Shown here piece after piece: positions 1-7,046 of a stretch of DNA of 14,969 nucleotides. The translations under genes and the position numbers were made by a program. The stretch comes from Candidatus Accumulibacter propinquus (GTDB lineage: Bacteria; Pseudomonadota; Gammaproteobacteria; Burkholderiales; Rhodocyclaceae), in assembly GCA_016714935.1 (NCBI GenBank), contig JADKBU010000049.1, positions 1 through 14,969 of the forward strand, in the 5' to 3' direction. How positions within the stretch are numbered: the stretch's first letter is position 1; each line of letters starts with the position of its first letter. Under the pieces are notes generated by a model. It saw only the letters and a list, made by a program, of their open reading frames with translations, was not told the DNA's origin and made no database searches.

Positions 1-443
1 ACTTCCACCTTGGCCACGCCTTCGTCTTGCGTGATCCCGATCTTCTGCGCCGTGGATGGCGAGAGATCCACTATCCGCCCATTGACATGCGGCCCACGGT
101 CCTGGATGGTGACCACCGCGGTCTGCCCGGTGCCGACATTGGTGACCTTGGCGGTGGTGCCGAGCGGCAGCGTCTTGCTTGCCGCGTTGTTACCCTTCAG
201 TTTCATTGCGGTGCCGTCCGCCATCTTTTTGCCGGCAAATTTTTTCGAGTAGAACGAAGCCTTACCGACTCGCTTGTGTCCCGACAGGTCGGGGCGATGT
301 TTGGCCAGTGCGGCGGCATGCTGTGATGGTGCCGCTTCCTGCGCTGCGGCACGAGCAAGGGGGGTGACCCCGATCGCGCTGCCGCCGACGCTCCAGACCA
401 TGACAGATATGGCCAGGCTCTTGAATCGGGAAATCTTCGGCAT
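1..443 (-). CDS. rlpA: RlpA-family septal ring lytic transglycosylase (partial, C-terminal end outside window)
   Basis: The frame opens at an ATG (441-443, minus) preceded by GGGAGC about 9 nt upstream, and runs off the left window edge, so about 147 N-terminal residues are visible. Residues 1 to about 32 look like a Sec signal peptide (basic start, hydrophobic stretch, then ARA-AAQ). From about residue 60 the protein has the double-psi beta-barrel of RlpA: VGKASFYS, then ADGT, TLPLGT, KVTNVGTG, and the hallmark QDRGP followed by GRIVDLS. RlpA proteins act on peptidoglycan in the periplasm or outer membrane and in several species cleave strands lacking stem peptides at the septum. No lipobox cysteine is visible near the signal end, so this copy appears soluble rather than lipid-anchored. 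Whether a C-terminal SPOR domain follows cannot be seen. It is divergent from the gene at 726. Confidence 0.9.
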   Translation of the reverse strand, partial: MPKISRFKSLAISVMVWSVGGSAIGVTPLARAAAQEAAPSQHAAALAKHRPDLSGHKRVGKASFYSKKFAGKKMADGTAMKLKGNNAASKTLPLGTTAKVTNVGTGQTAVVTIQDRGPHVNGRIVDLSPSTAQKIGITQDEGVAKVE

Positions 444-725
444 GTTGTCAATGCTCCCGCTGGGGATGGTGATTGGGCGTGTCGGACTGGCCGGTGACCT
501 GCCTTGCTGGCCCGGCCTCCCGTCATGCCAGCGCGAACAGAAGCCATGTGCTAGGCGGGCGAAAGCGACAGCCCCATCAGAACGGGAACGTCTTGCTTGA
601 GAATTCATCGATCGCGCCCACAAGGGTATGGATTGAAGCCGACTCGCTCTGTACGGCAGCGCGCATAGAAGAAGGAGGACTGCGGGTATCATCGGGCCAA
701 CCCATCCCTGCGAGTGCGCCTCACG
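444..725. other. Divergent intergenic region between rlpA and the FGE-fold gene
   Basis: This 282-nt stretch separates two divergent starts and should hold both promoters. A strong ribosome-binding-like GAAGGAGGA lies at 671-679, but the only in-frame starts of the right-hand gene are 35 nt or more downstream of it, so it does not fit that gene. Frames that cross the region look like non-coding shadows. I saw no clear operator or terminator. Confidence 0.4.
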
Positions 726-1457
726 ATGACTGCTTCTTCCGCCCCTCCCGTCGCCGCGCTGGCCGACATCGACTGGGTCGAAATACCCGGCGGCGACTAT
801 ATCTACCAGGACGGAAAGCGTCGCACGCTGCCGACCTTCCATATGGCACGCCACCCGATCACCAATGTGCGCTACCAGGCCTTCATCGACGCCAGCGGCT
901 ATGACGACGAGCGCTGGTGGCAAGGAATCGAGCGCCCGCAGCCGCAGGAGTCGCGCTGGCCGCAAGCGACACGGCCCTGCATCAGCGTCAACTGGTACGA
1001 GGCCGTGGCATTCTGTCGCTGGCTCAGCGAGCAACTCGGCTACACCGTGCGGTTGCCGTCCGAAGAGGAATGGGAACGCGCAGCCCGCGGCCGCGATGGC
1101 CGCCCCTTTCCCTGGGGCGACGATTACCATACGGGCTACGCCAACATCAATGAGACTTGGGACAACGCCGGTGAGTGCAAACTCGAACAGACCACGATCG
1201 TCGGCGCCTATCCGCAGGGCGCCTCGACCGAGGGAGTGCTCGACCTGGCCGGCAACGTCTGCGAATGGTGTCTGAACAAACATGCGCATCCGGAGGAAAT
1301 CGAGCCCGATGCCAGTGGCGATGCGCGCGTGCTGCGCGGCGGCTCCTGGTATGGCAACCCTGACGCCGTGCGCTGCGCCGAACGTAACTGGAACAGCCCC
1401 GGCGAGCGGGTCGACAACGCCGGCTTTCGTCTGGTGTCGTCCGGCCCGATTCGCTGA
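726..1457 (+). CDS. Formylglycine-generating-enzyme-fold (SUMF1/EgtB/PvdO family) protein, probably not a true FGE
   Basis: A protein of 243 residues made almost entirely of one FGE-sulfatase domain. Family signatures are visible in order: WVEIPGGDY near the start, MARHPITNVRYQAFI, PCISVNWYEAVAFCRWLSEQ, VRLPSEEEWERAARG, FPWGD, GVLDLAGNVCEWC, RVLRGGSW, RCAERN and a closing NAGFRLV. The family includes sulfatase-activating enzymes, EgtB sulfoxide synthases and many uncharacterised proteins. True FGE uses two cysteines between the GGS motif and the end; here only the cysteine of RCAERN is present and the upstream partner is replaced by the GNPDAV stretch, so formylglycine synthesis is doubtful. 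No sulfatase gene is nearby and no signal peptide is seen. Start choice is uncertain: ATG at 726 is preferred to GTG at 714, and neither has a good ribosome-binding site. Confidence 0.85.
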   Translation: MTASSAPPVAALADIDWVEIPGGDYIYQDGKRRTLPTFHMARHPITNVRYQAFIDASGYDDERWWQGIERPQPQESRWPQATRPCISVNWYEAVAFCRWLSEQLGYTVRLPSEEEWERAARGRDGRPFPWGDDYHTGYANINETWDNAGECKLEQTTIVGAYPQGASTEGVLDLAGNVCEWCLNKHAHPEEIEPDASGDARVLRGGSWYGNPDAVRCAERNWNSPGERVDNAGFRLVSSGPIR

Positions 1458-1665
1458 TCCGCGGATTTCTACCGATCATCCTGGCGTCCGCGAAGGCCCC
1501 CCATGCCAGTTCTTTGTCGCCATCGGCGCACCGCGACCAGGCAGGCCGTTGCCATCGCGCGATCCAGGGCTGGCAAAAGTCGCGGCACATCGTCCTGTCG
1601 GCGCAATACCGGCATCTCTGATCATTCCATCCGGGCCGACCTCGCTATCGGCGTGGATGGTCGCG
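1458..1665. other. Convergent intergenic region, nothing recognised
   Basis: About 208 nt between the convergent ends of the FGE-fold gene and the DHFR-fold gene. Open frames cross it on both strands but none shows recognisable protein features. I saw no hairpin followed by a T-run. Confidence 0.35.
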
Positions 1666-2544
1666 TCATATCCGGCTCGTCCGGGACTCGGAAAACGAGT
1701 ATCGCAGAAACAGATGACTGCTGCCGCGCCGCACGTCACGCAAAGTTCCCCACGGGGTCTCCCCCGGCGCGAATGCCTGCCCCATGACCAGGCCGAGCCG
1801 CCGGTCGTCCGTATCGCGGCCGGCAATCTGCGGTGCGAGTGTCAGGAACTGCTCGTCGATGAGCCGCTGCGCGTAAAAATCACCCAGCAATCGCGGCCCA
1901 CCCTCGACCAGAATCAGCTTGCCGGGACTCAGCCGACACACCTCTTCGAGAATGGCGCTGGCCGCGATTGTGCCCACGCTGCTACGCATCGCGCGGACCT
2001 CCACCGCATCAGGCACACCCTGTTTGAGCATGCGCTGCGCACCCGCTGTCGTCGTAACGATCAACGTCTGCACCTTGCCGGAGGCGAACACCGGCAACCG
2101 AAGATCAATCTCGCCGCTGCCGCTGACGATCACATTCAGGGGTGCCTCGCTTTTACCCAACGCCTTGCTCAGCCGTCGATAGTCATCCGCGAGTTCGGGA
2201 AAAATGGCTCTGGCCGTCCAGACATGCTGGCGATCGGCGCCCAGAGTGCCCGCACCGATGATCACCACGTCGGCAATGGCGCGCAAAAGGCCCATCACCA
2301 TGCGATCCTGGGCACTGAATCCGCTGATGTCCCCGCCGCTGGCGTGCCCCTTCACATTGAGTGAGACGACGCCATCCATTGTGGTCACAAAATTGCTGAG
2401 GACATAAGGATGCTTACGTGGCTGGGGCATGCGCAGGCTGCCGTACAGCCGCGCCAGCTTGGGAGGCAGCGGCAACCTCTTGCCGCGCTTCGTTTCGAAA
2501 AGCTTCTGGAGCGGTGCCAGCGGGGTAGAAGCGGGCCGGGGCAT
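1666..2544 (-). CDS. RibD C-terminal (DHFR-fold) pyrimidine reductase family protein
   Basis: A protein of 292 residues from the ATG at 2544; a TTG at 2568 would add eight. The N-terminal third (LQKLF, LPPKLARLYGSL) is typical of stand-alone pyrimidine-reductase-like proteins. The DHFR/RibD-C core follows: YVLSNFVTTMDGVVSL, then a dinucleotide-binding stretch AIADVVIIGAGTLGADR, LNVIVSGSGEIDL, LIVTTTAGA, and late GKLILVEGGPRLLGDF with FLTLAPQIAGR. In riboflavin synthesis RibD-C reduces the ribosyl group of a diaminopyrimidine using NADPH. Here the deaminase half is absent and no rib gene is close, so the substrate is open and a specialised reductase is equally possible. No good Shine-Dalgarno sequence is seen for either start. 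A 25-codon frame ends 4 nt before the ATG (see 2549-2626). Confidence 0.85.
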   Translation of the reverse strand: MPRPASTPLAPLQKLFETKRGKRLPLPPKLARLYGSLRMPQPRKHPYVLSNFVTTMDGVVSLNVKGHASGGDISGFSAQDRMVMGLLRAIADVVIIGAGTLGADRQHVWTARAIFPELADDYRRLSKALGKSEAPLNVIVSGSGEIDLRLPVFASGKVQTLIVTTTAGAQRMLKQGVPDAVEVRAMRSSVGTIAASAILEEVCRLSPGKLILVEGGPRLLGDFYAQRLIDEQFLTLAPQIAGRDTDDRRLGLVMGQAFAPGETPWGTLRDVRRGSSHLFLRYSFSESRTSRI

Positions 2545-2548
2545 GGGG

Positions 2549-2626
2549 TCAGTCGCGGCGGACTTCAACGGGTTGCCATTGGAAAACGCTATCGGTCATC
2601 TCGGCCGCGTATTTTCCTTGACTCAT
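2549..2626 (-). CDS. Possible 25-aa upstream ORF before the DHFR-fold gene
   Basis: ATG at 2624-2626 (minus) opens a frame that stops with TGA at 2549-2551, 4 nt before the ATG of the reductase gene. The peptide begins MSQGKYAAEMTDSVF and ends EVRRD. It could be a translated leader, or the original N terminus of the reductase now separated by a frameshift. The reductase gene lacks a convincing ribosome-binding site, so reinitiation from this frame is plausible. Support is only the position and the unremarkable, protein-like composition. Confidence 0.25.
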   Translation of the reverse strand: MSQGKYAAEMTDSVFQWQPVEVRRD

Positions 2627-2713
2627 GTAGCGACTTCTTTCGGGTCCCCTACTCTGTCGGAGCAAAGCAGCCATGTGCCTTCAATCAATTCACGGCCCCT
2701 GAGGTAAGTAAGC

Positions 2714-2736
2714 GAATCGCCCATACGGGGCGATTC
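2714..2736 (-). terminator. Perfect 9-bp hairpin downstream of osmC
   Basis: GAATCGCCC (2714-2722) and GGGCGATTC (2728-2736) form a perfect 9-bp stem with a 5-nt loop, 13 nt past the stop of the minus-strand osmC gene. No T-run follows on either strand, so it could be a weak or Rho-assisted terminator or an RNA-stabilising hairpin. Confidence 0.5.
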
Positions 2737-2749
2737 ACCGATCAGGTGG

Positions 2750-3193
2750 TCACCCTACGCGTCTCGGTGTGGCCACCAGGGTGATTTCCGGAACGCTGGC
2801 CAGAGCCTTCGACAGAGGGCAGTCACGCTTGGCCGCAGCAGCGATCTCCTGAAACTTCGCGTCGTCAATGCCGGGAACCGTGGCCTGCATGGTCAGCGCG
2901 ATACGGTCGATGACAAAACCTTCACCCTGTTTGGACAGGCGCACACTGGCCGTGGTATCCACGTCGGTAGTCGCCAATCCCGCTTTATCGCAGGCGAACG
3001 AAAATGCCATCGTGAAGCAGGCAGCGTGAGCTGCGGCAAGAATTTCCTCGGGGTTGGTGCCGGGCCGGCCATCCTCGAAGCGGCTGGCAAAACCATACGG
3101 GTATTGCTTCAGCGCACCGGTTGCGGTGCTGATCGCACCCAGACCCTGCTTGCCCTGGCCTTCCCAATGAACGCTGGCGGTCTTTTCAATCAT
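2750..3193 (-). CDS. osmC: OsmC-type organic hydroperoxide reductase
   Basis: A protein of 147 residues, the usual OsmC length. OsmC enzymes are cytoplasmic thiol peroxidases that reduce organic (fatty acid) hydroperoxides and are induced by osmotic or oxidative stress. The peroxidatic and resolving cysteines are present at residues 59 (HAACF) and 125 (RDCPLSKAL), the same positions as in E. coli OsmC. The NPEEILAAAHAACFTMAFS helix and the final ALASVPEITL segment also match OsmC rather than Ohr. The start is supported by GGAG about 8 nt upstream of the ATG. The gene stands alone, divergent from the sorbosone-dehydrogenase-like gene with about 200 nt between them, and is followed by a hairpin at 2714-2736. 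Recycling of the disulfide probably uses lipoylated proteins or thioredoxin, but nothing nearby shows which. Confidence 0.93.
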   Translation of the reverse strand: MIEKTASVHWEGQGKQGLGAISTATGALKQYPYGFASRFEDGRPGTNPEEILAAAHAACFTMAFSFACDKAGLATTDVDTTASVRLSKQGEGFVIDRIALTMQATVPGIDDAKFQEIAAAAKRDCPLSKALASVPEITLVATPRRVG

Positions 3194-3397
3194 GATGTGT
3201 CTCCATTATTACCGGGTTTGGCAACTGGCTTGCCGAACGCAATTTTGCGGGTCAAAGAAACAACCGTCTGTTCGCTATCGAACGGACAGCACAAGTGAGC
3301 CATGAAAACGTGATCCCTGCGAAAAGCATCTTCAGTTTCATCACCGATGAATTGAAGGTCGAGAATTGAATCGGCGTTTTCACCTGAGGCAATGCAC
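3194..3397. promoter_or_regulatory. Divergent promoter region, osmC / sorbosone-dehydrogenase-like gene
   Basis: About 200 nt between divergent starts. It contains an inverted repeat, GTCTGTTCG (3266-3274) and CGAACGGAC (3279-3287), complementary apart from one G-T pair, with a 4-nt loop; this might be an operator or an RNA hairpin. A ribosome-binding site TGAGG at 3385-3389 serves the plus-strand gene. I could not assign confident -35/-10 boxes. Confidence 0.35.
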
Positions 3398-4735
3398 ATG
3401 CGTTGGTCAAGCCCACACTTGATCGCTGTTTTTATGGGCGTGTCGTCCAGCATGGTCATGCTGACCCTCAGTGCTTGTGGAGATATGGCGACCTTGCCCA
3501 TCTCGGCTGGCATCGGGCCACACCCTGCGCTGCCAGCGCCACGACACGCACTGTTTCCCACCGTAAATTTCGCCACGGCCCAGGGCTGGTCGCCGGGGAT
3601 GACTCCGCAGTCCGCGCCGGGTACGCAGGTGGTCGCATTCGCCCGCGGCTTGGATCATCCGCGCTGGCTCTATGTCCTGCCGAACGGTGATGTGCTTGTT
3701 GCGGAGAGCAATGCGCCGCCCAAACCCGAGGACGGCAAGGGCATCAAGGGCTGGTTGATGGGGCTGGTGATGAAGTGGGCAGGGGCTGGCGTACCCAGTG
3801 CCAACCGCATCACCCTGTTGCGAGACAGCGATGGCGACGGCGTGGCTGATGTTCGCTCGGTGTTGCTGGACGGTCTGAACTCGCCTATTGGTATGGCGCT
3901 GGTCGGCAACGATCTCTACATCGCCAATTCCGACGCGATAGTACGTTTCCCTTACGCCGCTGGCGACACGCGCATCAGCGCGCGCGCCAGCAAAGTCGTG
4001 AATCTGCCTGCTGGTCCGATCAACCACCACTGGACCAAAAATCTGATTGCCAGTCCCGACGGAAGCAAGCTCTATGTGACTGTCGGCTCGAACAGCAACG
4101 TCGCCGAACGAGGCATGGAAGCGGAGGTTGAGCGCGCCGCCATCTGGGAAGTGGATATCGGCAGCGGTGCGCATCGGCTTTTTGCCACCGGTCTGCGCAA
4201 CCCGAATGGTCTGGCCTGGGAACCGCACAGCGGCGCCTTGTGGACGGTGGTTAACGAGCGCGACGAACTCGGCAGCGACCTGGTGCCCGATTACCTGACG
4301 TCGGTACGTGATGGTGGCTTTTACGGCTGGCCATACAGTTACTACGGGCCGCATATCGACGAACGTGTGACGCCGCCACGCCCTGATCTGGTGGCCGCAG
4401 CGATTGCACCCGATTACGCCCTGGGGCCGCACACCGCGCCGCTGGGCCTGTCATCTTCCGCTGGCACGACCTTGCCGGAAGTGTTCACGAAGGGCATGTT
4501 CATCGGCCAGCACGGCTCGTGGAACCGACGACCGCACAGTGGCTACAAGGTCATCTTCGTGCCGTTCGACAAGGGCAAACCGTCCGGCGAGCCCGTCGAT
4601 GTGCTGACCGGTTTCCTCAGCGGAGACGGCAACGCCTTTGGCCGGCCAGTCGGCGTGGTACTCGACAAGTCGGGAGCGTTGCTGGTTGCCGACGACGTGG
4701 GCAATGTCGTCTGGCGAGTCAGTACCCGGCACTGA
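3398..4735 (+). CDS. Lipoprotein of the sorbosone/soluble glucose dehydrogenase (PQQ-type beta-propeller) family
   Basis: A protein of 445 residues from the ATG at 3398, chosen over the ATG at 3392 because TGAGG (3385-3389) lies 8 nt upstream. The N terminus has a hydrophobic signal ending in a lipobox LSAC (cysteine 27), so it is likely a lipoprotein anchored on the periplasmic side. The rest is a beta-propeller with family signatures: GLDHPRWLYVLPNGDVLVAESN, DGDGVADVRSVLLDGL, NSPIGMALVGNDLYIANSDAI, LYVTVGSNSNVAERG, FATGLRNPNGLAWEP, LWTVVNERDELGSD, GGFYGWPYSYYG, IGQHGSWNR, and VGVVLDKSGALLVADD. Relatives oxidise sugars or aldehydes with bound PQQ, but many homologues are uncharacterised and no PQQ synthesis gene is seen here. 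It appears monocistronic. The substrate cannot be read from the sequence. Confidence 0.88.
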   Translation: MRWSSPHLIAVFMGVSSSMVMLTLSACGDMATLPISAGIGPHPALPAPRHALFPTVNFATAQGWSPGMTPQSAPGTQVVAFARGLDHPRWLYVLPNGDVLVAESNAPPKPEDGKGIKGWLMGLVMKWAGAGVPSANRITLLRDSDGDGVADVRSVLLDGLNSPIGMALVGNDLYIANSDAIVRFPYAAGDTRISARASKVVNLPAGPINHHWTKNLIASPDGSKLYVTVGSNSNVAERGMEAEVERAAIWEVDIGSGAHRLFATGLRNPNGLAWEPHSGALWTVVNERDELGSDLVPDYLTSVRDGGFYGWPYSYYGPHIDERVTPPRPDLVAAAIAPDYALGPHTAPLGLSSSAGTTLPEVFTKGMFIGQHGSWNRRPHSGYKVIFVPFDKGKPSGEPVDVLTGFLSGDGNAFGRPVGVVLDKSGALLVADDVGNVVWRVSTRH

Positions 4736-4907
4736 GTCATGAAGCCTAAGCCATTCCAGGTCGCGCCTTCGCACCATATGGTCACTATTTCCCCAACTTT
4801 GCTGTTCACGATCGTCATGTACAGGCGAGCTTGGCTTGACACACCGAGGACCCGCATTCACCGATCTAGATGTGGTGATCACCGGTAGCCCAGGGCCAGA
4901 CGGTAGA

Positions 4908-5162
4908 ATGCGGAGCTTGACGCGCTGCAAACTCATCACCGCCATCGCACCCCGCTTCCCAAACTTGATGGCGAAGGACGCGGAAATCGCGGTGAAAGAA
5001 ATCCTTGACGCCATCGGGCGCTCCCTGGCACAAGGCGTTCGAGTCGAAATTCGTGGCTTCGGAAGTTTCAGTCTGAACTACCATCCGGCACGTACCGGGC
5101 GCAATCCGAAAAGCGGTGAGGCGGTTCCGAGGCGGGGATACCGGGAACGCCTTCCAAGCTGA
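4908..5162 (+). CDS. IHF-beta-like DNA-binding protein with shortened C terminus
   Basis: The frame matches the first three quarters of integration host factor beta: LTRCKLITAIAPRFPNL, then DAEIAVKEILDAIGRSLAQG, RVEIRGFGSFSLNYHPARTG and RNPKSGEAV. IHF is a heterodimer that binds and sharply bends DNA in replication, recombination and transcription. The arm tip RNPKSGE that intercalates into DNA is kept. The family's final segment, normally VPHFKPGK then LRERV-like, is missing: the protein ends PRRGYRERLPS, and the total of 84 residues compares with about 95-100 for a normal IhfB. An in-frame deletion of roughly 12 residues would explain this. ATG 4908 is the only ATG close to the domain; TTG 4917 would give MTRCKLI, like E. 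coli MTKSELI. The ATG at 4836 would add an unrelated N-terminal extension. It may be a decayed or divergent paralogue, with a normal ihfB elsewhere. Confidence 0.75.
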   Translation: MRSLTRCKLITAIAPRFPNLMAKDAEIAVKEILDAIGRSLAQGVRVEIRGFGSFSLNYHPARTGRNPKSGEAVPRRGYRERLPS

Positions 5163-5188
5163 GTGCGATAGCCTGACCGCTGTCCTCC

Positions 5189-5338
5189 ATGTCCGACGCG
5201 TCCCCCCCGGAGTTCGGCAGGATCTGGCCAAATGCCCTGCCGCAGATCGGTGCGGTGGGCGCCTCCTTCGACACGGGGTACGGCAAGGCCGCCAGCGTCC
5301 CTGAGGGAAAAATGTTCTGCCCAAAGCAGGAAGCCTGA
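5189..5338 (+). CDS. Possible 49-aa hypothetical ORF
   Basis: ATG at 5189 to TGA at 5336-5338, encoding a 49-residue peptide that begins MSDASPPEFGRIWPNALPQ and ends MFCPKQEA. It fills the gap between the IHF-like gene and the convergent TauE gene, whose stop is directly adjacent. There is no ribosome-binding site and no recognisable domain. It may be chance, or the remnant of a gene that once followed the IHF-like gene. Confidence 0.2.
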   Translation: MSDASPPEFGRIWPNALPQIGAVGASFDTGYGKAASVPEGKMFCPKQEA

Positions 5339-6142
5339 TCAGGAATTGAAAGTTGCTTTGTAGATCAAACCCAAAGCCACGAGGATCAGTACTAGCGAGA
5401 ACCCAAGCTGGACATGTCTTTCGACGATGCGTGACGCCAGCTTGCGCCCCAGCAGCATGCCGATGGCGGTTGCAAGCGCAAACAGAGCCGTCGTTTGCAG
5501 AGGCAGCGCAATGCCATGTACCACGGCAGCCACGACGCCGCCAGAACCAACCAGGGCAATCACCAACAAGGATGTAGCTACGATCCCGTGCATCGACATG
5601 TTGGTGAAGCGACGCAGCATGGGCACGATGACAAAGCCGCCGCCGACACCCAGCAATCCGGTCATGAATCCGGTGAGTGCACCGATGCTCACGAATAGTG
5701 ACGCCGTCGTCCAGGACCAATGAAATCGGCCAGTGGTTGAATCGAGCCGCACCCAGGCTGCATCCTCTGCCGCAACTCCCGAAGCGGCCATGCGCGCTTG
5801 TCTCAACAAGCGCCCCGCTACGATCAGCATGACGAGGGCAAATGCGCCCAGCAGCCATCGCTGCGGCAGGATGTTCGCCACGCGAACGCCGGCAGACGTC
5901 AATGGCAGACCTGAGATGACCATCACCAACGCAGCCTTGTAGCGGACCAGCCCTTTTTTCAGGCCTTCCACAGCCCCCAGCGCAGCGCCGCCAGCCACTG
6001 CGATCAAAGCAACCGGCGCGGCTTGCTGCATCGACCAACCCATGCCCGAGACCAGTGCAGGAACAGCGAGTATTCCGCCGCCAGCGCCCGTCAGCCCAAG
6101 CACCGCACCGACGACGATGCCGAGAATCAGTGTAATTTCCAT
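5339..6142 (-). CDS. TauE/SafE-family sulfite/sulfur-compound exporter
   Basis: An integral membrane protein of 267 residues. The two related glycine-rich repeats that define the family are clear: GLTGAGGGILAVPALVSGMG near residues 17-35 and GLLGVGGGFVIVPMLRRFTN in the second half (about 163-182). Several hydrophobic stretches consistent with about eight membrane spans surround them. TauE/SafE proteins move sulfite, sulfoacetate or other sulfur-containing anions across the inner membrane. It is the fourth gene of a minus-strand operon (regulator, YeeE half, YeeE half, TauE); its ATG follows the TAG of the preceding gene by 6 nt, with GGCGGG just upstream of the start. The context points to removal of sulfite formed by the persulfide dioxygenase encoded divergently. 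This matches known bigR-type operons. Confidence 0.92.
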   Translation of the reverse strand: MEITLILGIVVGAVLGLTGAGGGILAVPALVSGMGWSMQQAAPVALIAVAGGAALGAVEGLKKGLVRYKAALVMVISGLPLTSAGVRVANILPQRWLLGAFALVMLIVAGRLLRQARMAASGVAAEDAAWVRLDSTTGRFHWSWTTASLFVSIGALTGFMTGLLGVGGGFVIVPMLRRFTNMSMHGIVATSLLVIALVGSGGVVAAVVHGIALPLQTTALFALATAIGMLLGRKLASRIVERHVQLGFSLVLILVALGLIYKATFNS

Positions 6143-6148
6143 GCCCGC

Positions 6149-6604
6149 CTATGCAGTCTTGCCATGGGTGTGTTTGTCGTTCGCCGCAGCAACCGAACGA
6201 CGTTCAAGAATTTCGAATGCGCCCATTCCTGCCAACATGGCGACCACAAAAATCATCCCCTTGTCCGAGCCACTGCCGAGCAGAACCAGCGCCGGGCCGG
6301 GGCATATCCCCGCCAGCCCCCAGCCTATGCCGAACGTAACGCTTCCACCGATCAGGCGACGGTCAAGCTGACGTGACGTGGGCAATTGCATCGGCAGACC
6401 GAGCAGCGACTGGGTTCGTCTCCTGGCCAGCGCAAAGGCGAGACTGCCCATTGCAATCCCGCCGCCCATCACCAGGGCCAGGGAGGGATCCCACAGGCCC
6501 GCGAGATCGAGAAATGCCAGAACCTTCGCCGGATTGGCCATGCCGGCAAGAATCAAACCCAAGCCAAAGATCAAACCCGATAGCAGGGCAAACAGCAGAT
6601 TCAT
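6149..6604 (-). CDS. YeeE/YedE (DUF6691-type) half-transporter, second subunit
   Basis: A membrane protein of 151 residues with about four hydrophobic segments. It corresponds to one half of full-length YeeE/YedE thiosulfate transporters. Signatures: an N-terminal ALLSGLIFGLGLILAGM followed by NPAKVLAFLDLAG, and a central FGIGWGLAGICPGPALVLLG whose cysteine occupies the place of the conserved pore cysteine that passes thiosulfate through S-S-H interactions in YeeE. The C-terminal tail contains KHTHGK and is polar. It works with the half encoded at 6615-7046, and together they probably form one sulfur-compound channel. It lies 10 nt downstream of that gene and 6 nt upstream of the TauE gene, so co-transcription is very likely. 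The exact substrate (thiosulfate, sulfide or polysulfide) cannot be told from the sequence. Confidence 0.9.
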   Translation of the reverse strand: MNLLFALLSGLIFGLGLILAGMANPAKVLAFLDLAGLWDPSLALVMGGGIAMGSLAFALARRRTQSLLGLPMQLPTSRQLDRRLIGGSVTFGIGWGLAGICPGPALVLLGSGSDKGMIFVVAMLAGMGAFEILERRSVAAANDKHTHGKTA

Positions 6605-6614
6605 CGCGATCTCC

Positions 6615-7046
6615 CTAAGCCAGCAAATGACGCATCACAAACACCGTGGCGAACCCTGCCGCCATGAACGACAGTGTGGCCACAATTGAGCGGGGCGACC
6701 GTCGCGAAAGCCCGCAGATCCCATGGCCACTGGTGCAGCCAGCGCCATAACGTGTACCCACGCCGACCAGCAGACCCGCCAGAATGATCAGGCCTGAGCC
6801 TGCTTCGATCCGTATTTCTGGCAATGGGGCCAACACTCGGTATAGCAGTGGGGCCAGGATCAAACCGATGACAAAGGCCGCACGCCATCCCAGGTCACCA
6901 CGTTGTGGTCGTAGCAGGCCGCCGACGATGCCGCTGATACCCGCAATGCGGCCGTTACACAGGGCAAGCAGCGCCGCGGCGACGCCGATCAACACGCCGC
7001 CGGCCAAGGAAGACAGCGGGGTGAAATGATTCCAGTCAATCGTCAT
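6615..7046 (-). CDS. YeeE/YedE half-transporter, first subunit
   Basis: A membrane protein of 143 residues from the ATG at 7046, preferred over a TTG at 7067 because AAAGGA sits 9 nt upstream. It carries the other half of a YeeE-like transporter: SLAGGVLIGVAAALLALCNGRIAGISGI at the N terminus and LVGVGTRYGAGCTSGHGICGLS in the middle, with the GAGCTSGHG motif and its conserved cysteine. A last hydrophobic segment follows. In the whole YeeE family these cysteines line a thiosulfate path. The start codon overlaps the TGA of the upstream regulator gene as ATGA, indicating translational coupling. With the next gene it forms a split transporter, the arrangement found in bigR-controlled clusters. 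Confidence 0.9.
   Translation of the reverse strand: MTIDWNHFTPLSSLAGGVLIGVAAALLALCNGRIAGISGIVGGLLRPQRGDLGWRAAFVIGLILAPLLYRVLAPLPEIRIEAGSGLIILAGLLVGVGTRYGAGCTSGHGICGLSRRSPRSIVATLSFMAAGFATVFVMRHLLA

Noticed and set aside
1282..2364. Plus-strand frame of 360 codons
   Set aside because: Overlaps the end of the FGE-fold gene and is antisense to most of the DHFR-fold gene, both of which have recognisable motifs. It shows no domain.
3407..4432. Minus-strand frame of 341 codons
   Set aside because: Antisense to the sorbosone-dehydrogenase-like gene, rich in Arg and His, no domain or ribosome-binding site.
4866..6038. Long minus-strand frame of 390 codons
   Set aside because: It runs in another frame across the tauE gene and antisense to the IHF-like gene; its composition (Arg/Cys/Gly-rich) is that of a GC-rich shadow, while TauE motifs are clear in the overlapping frame.
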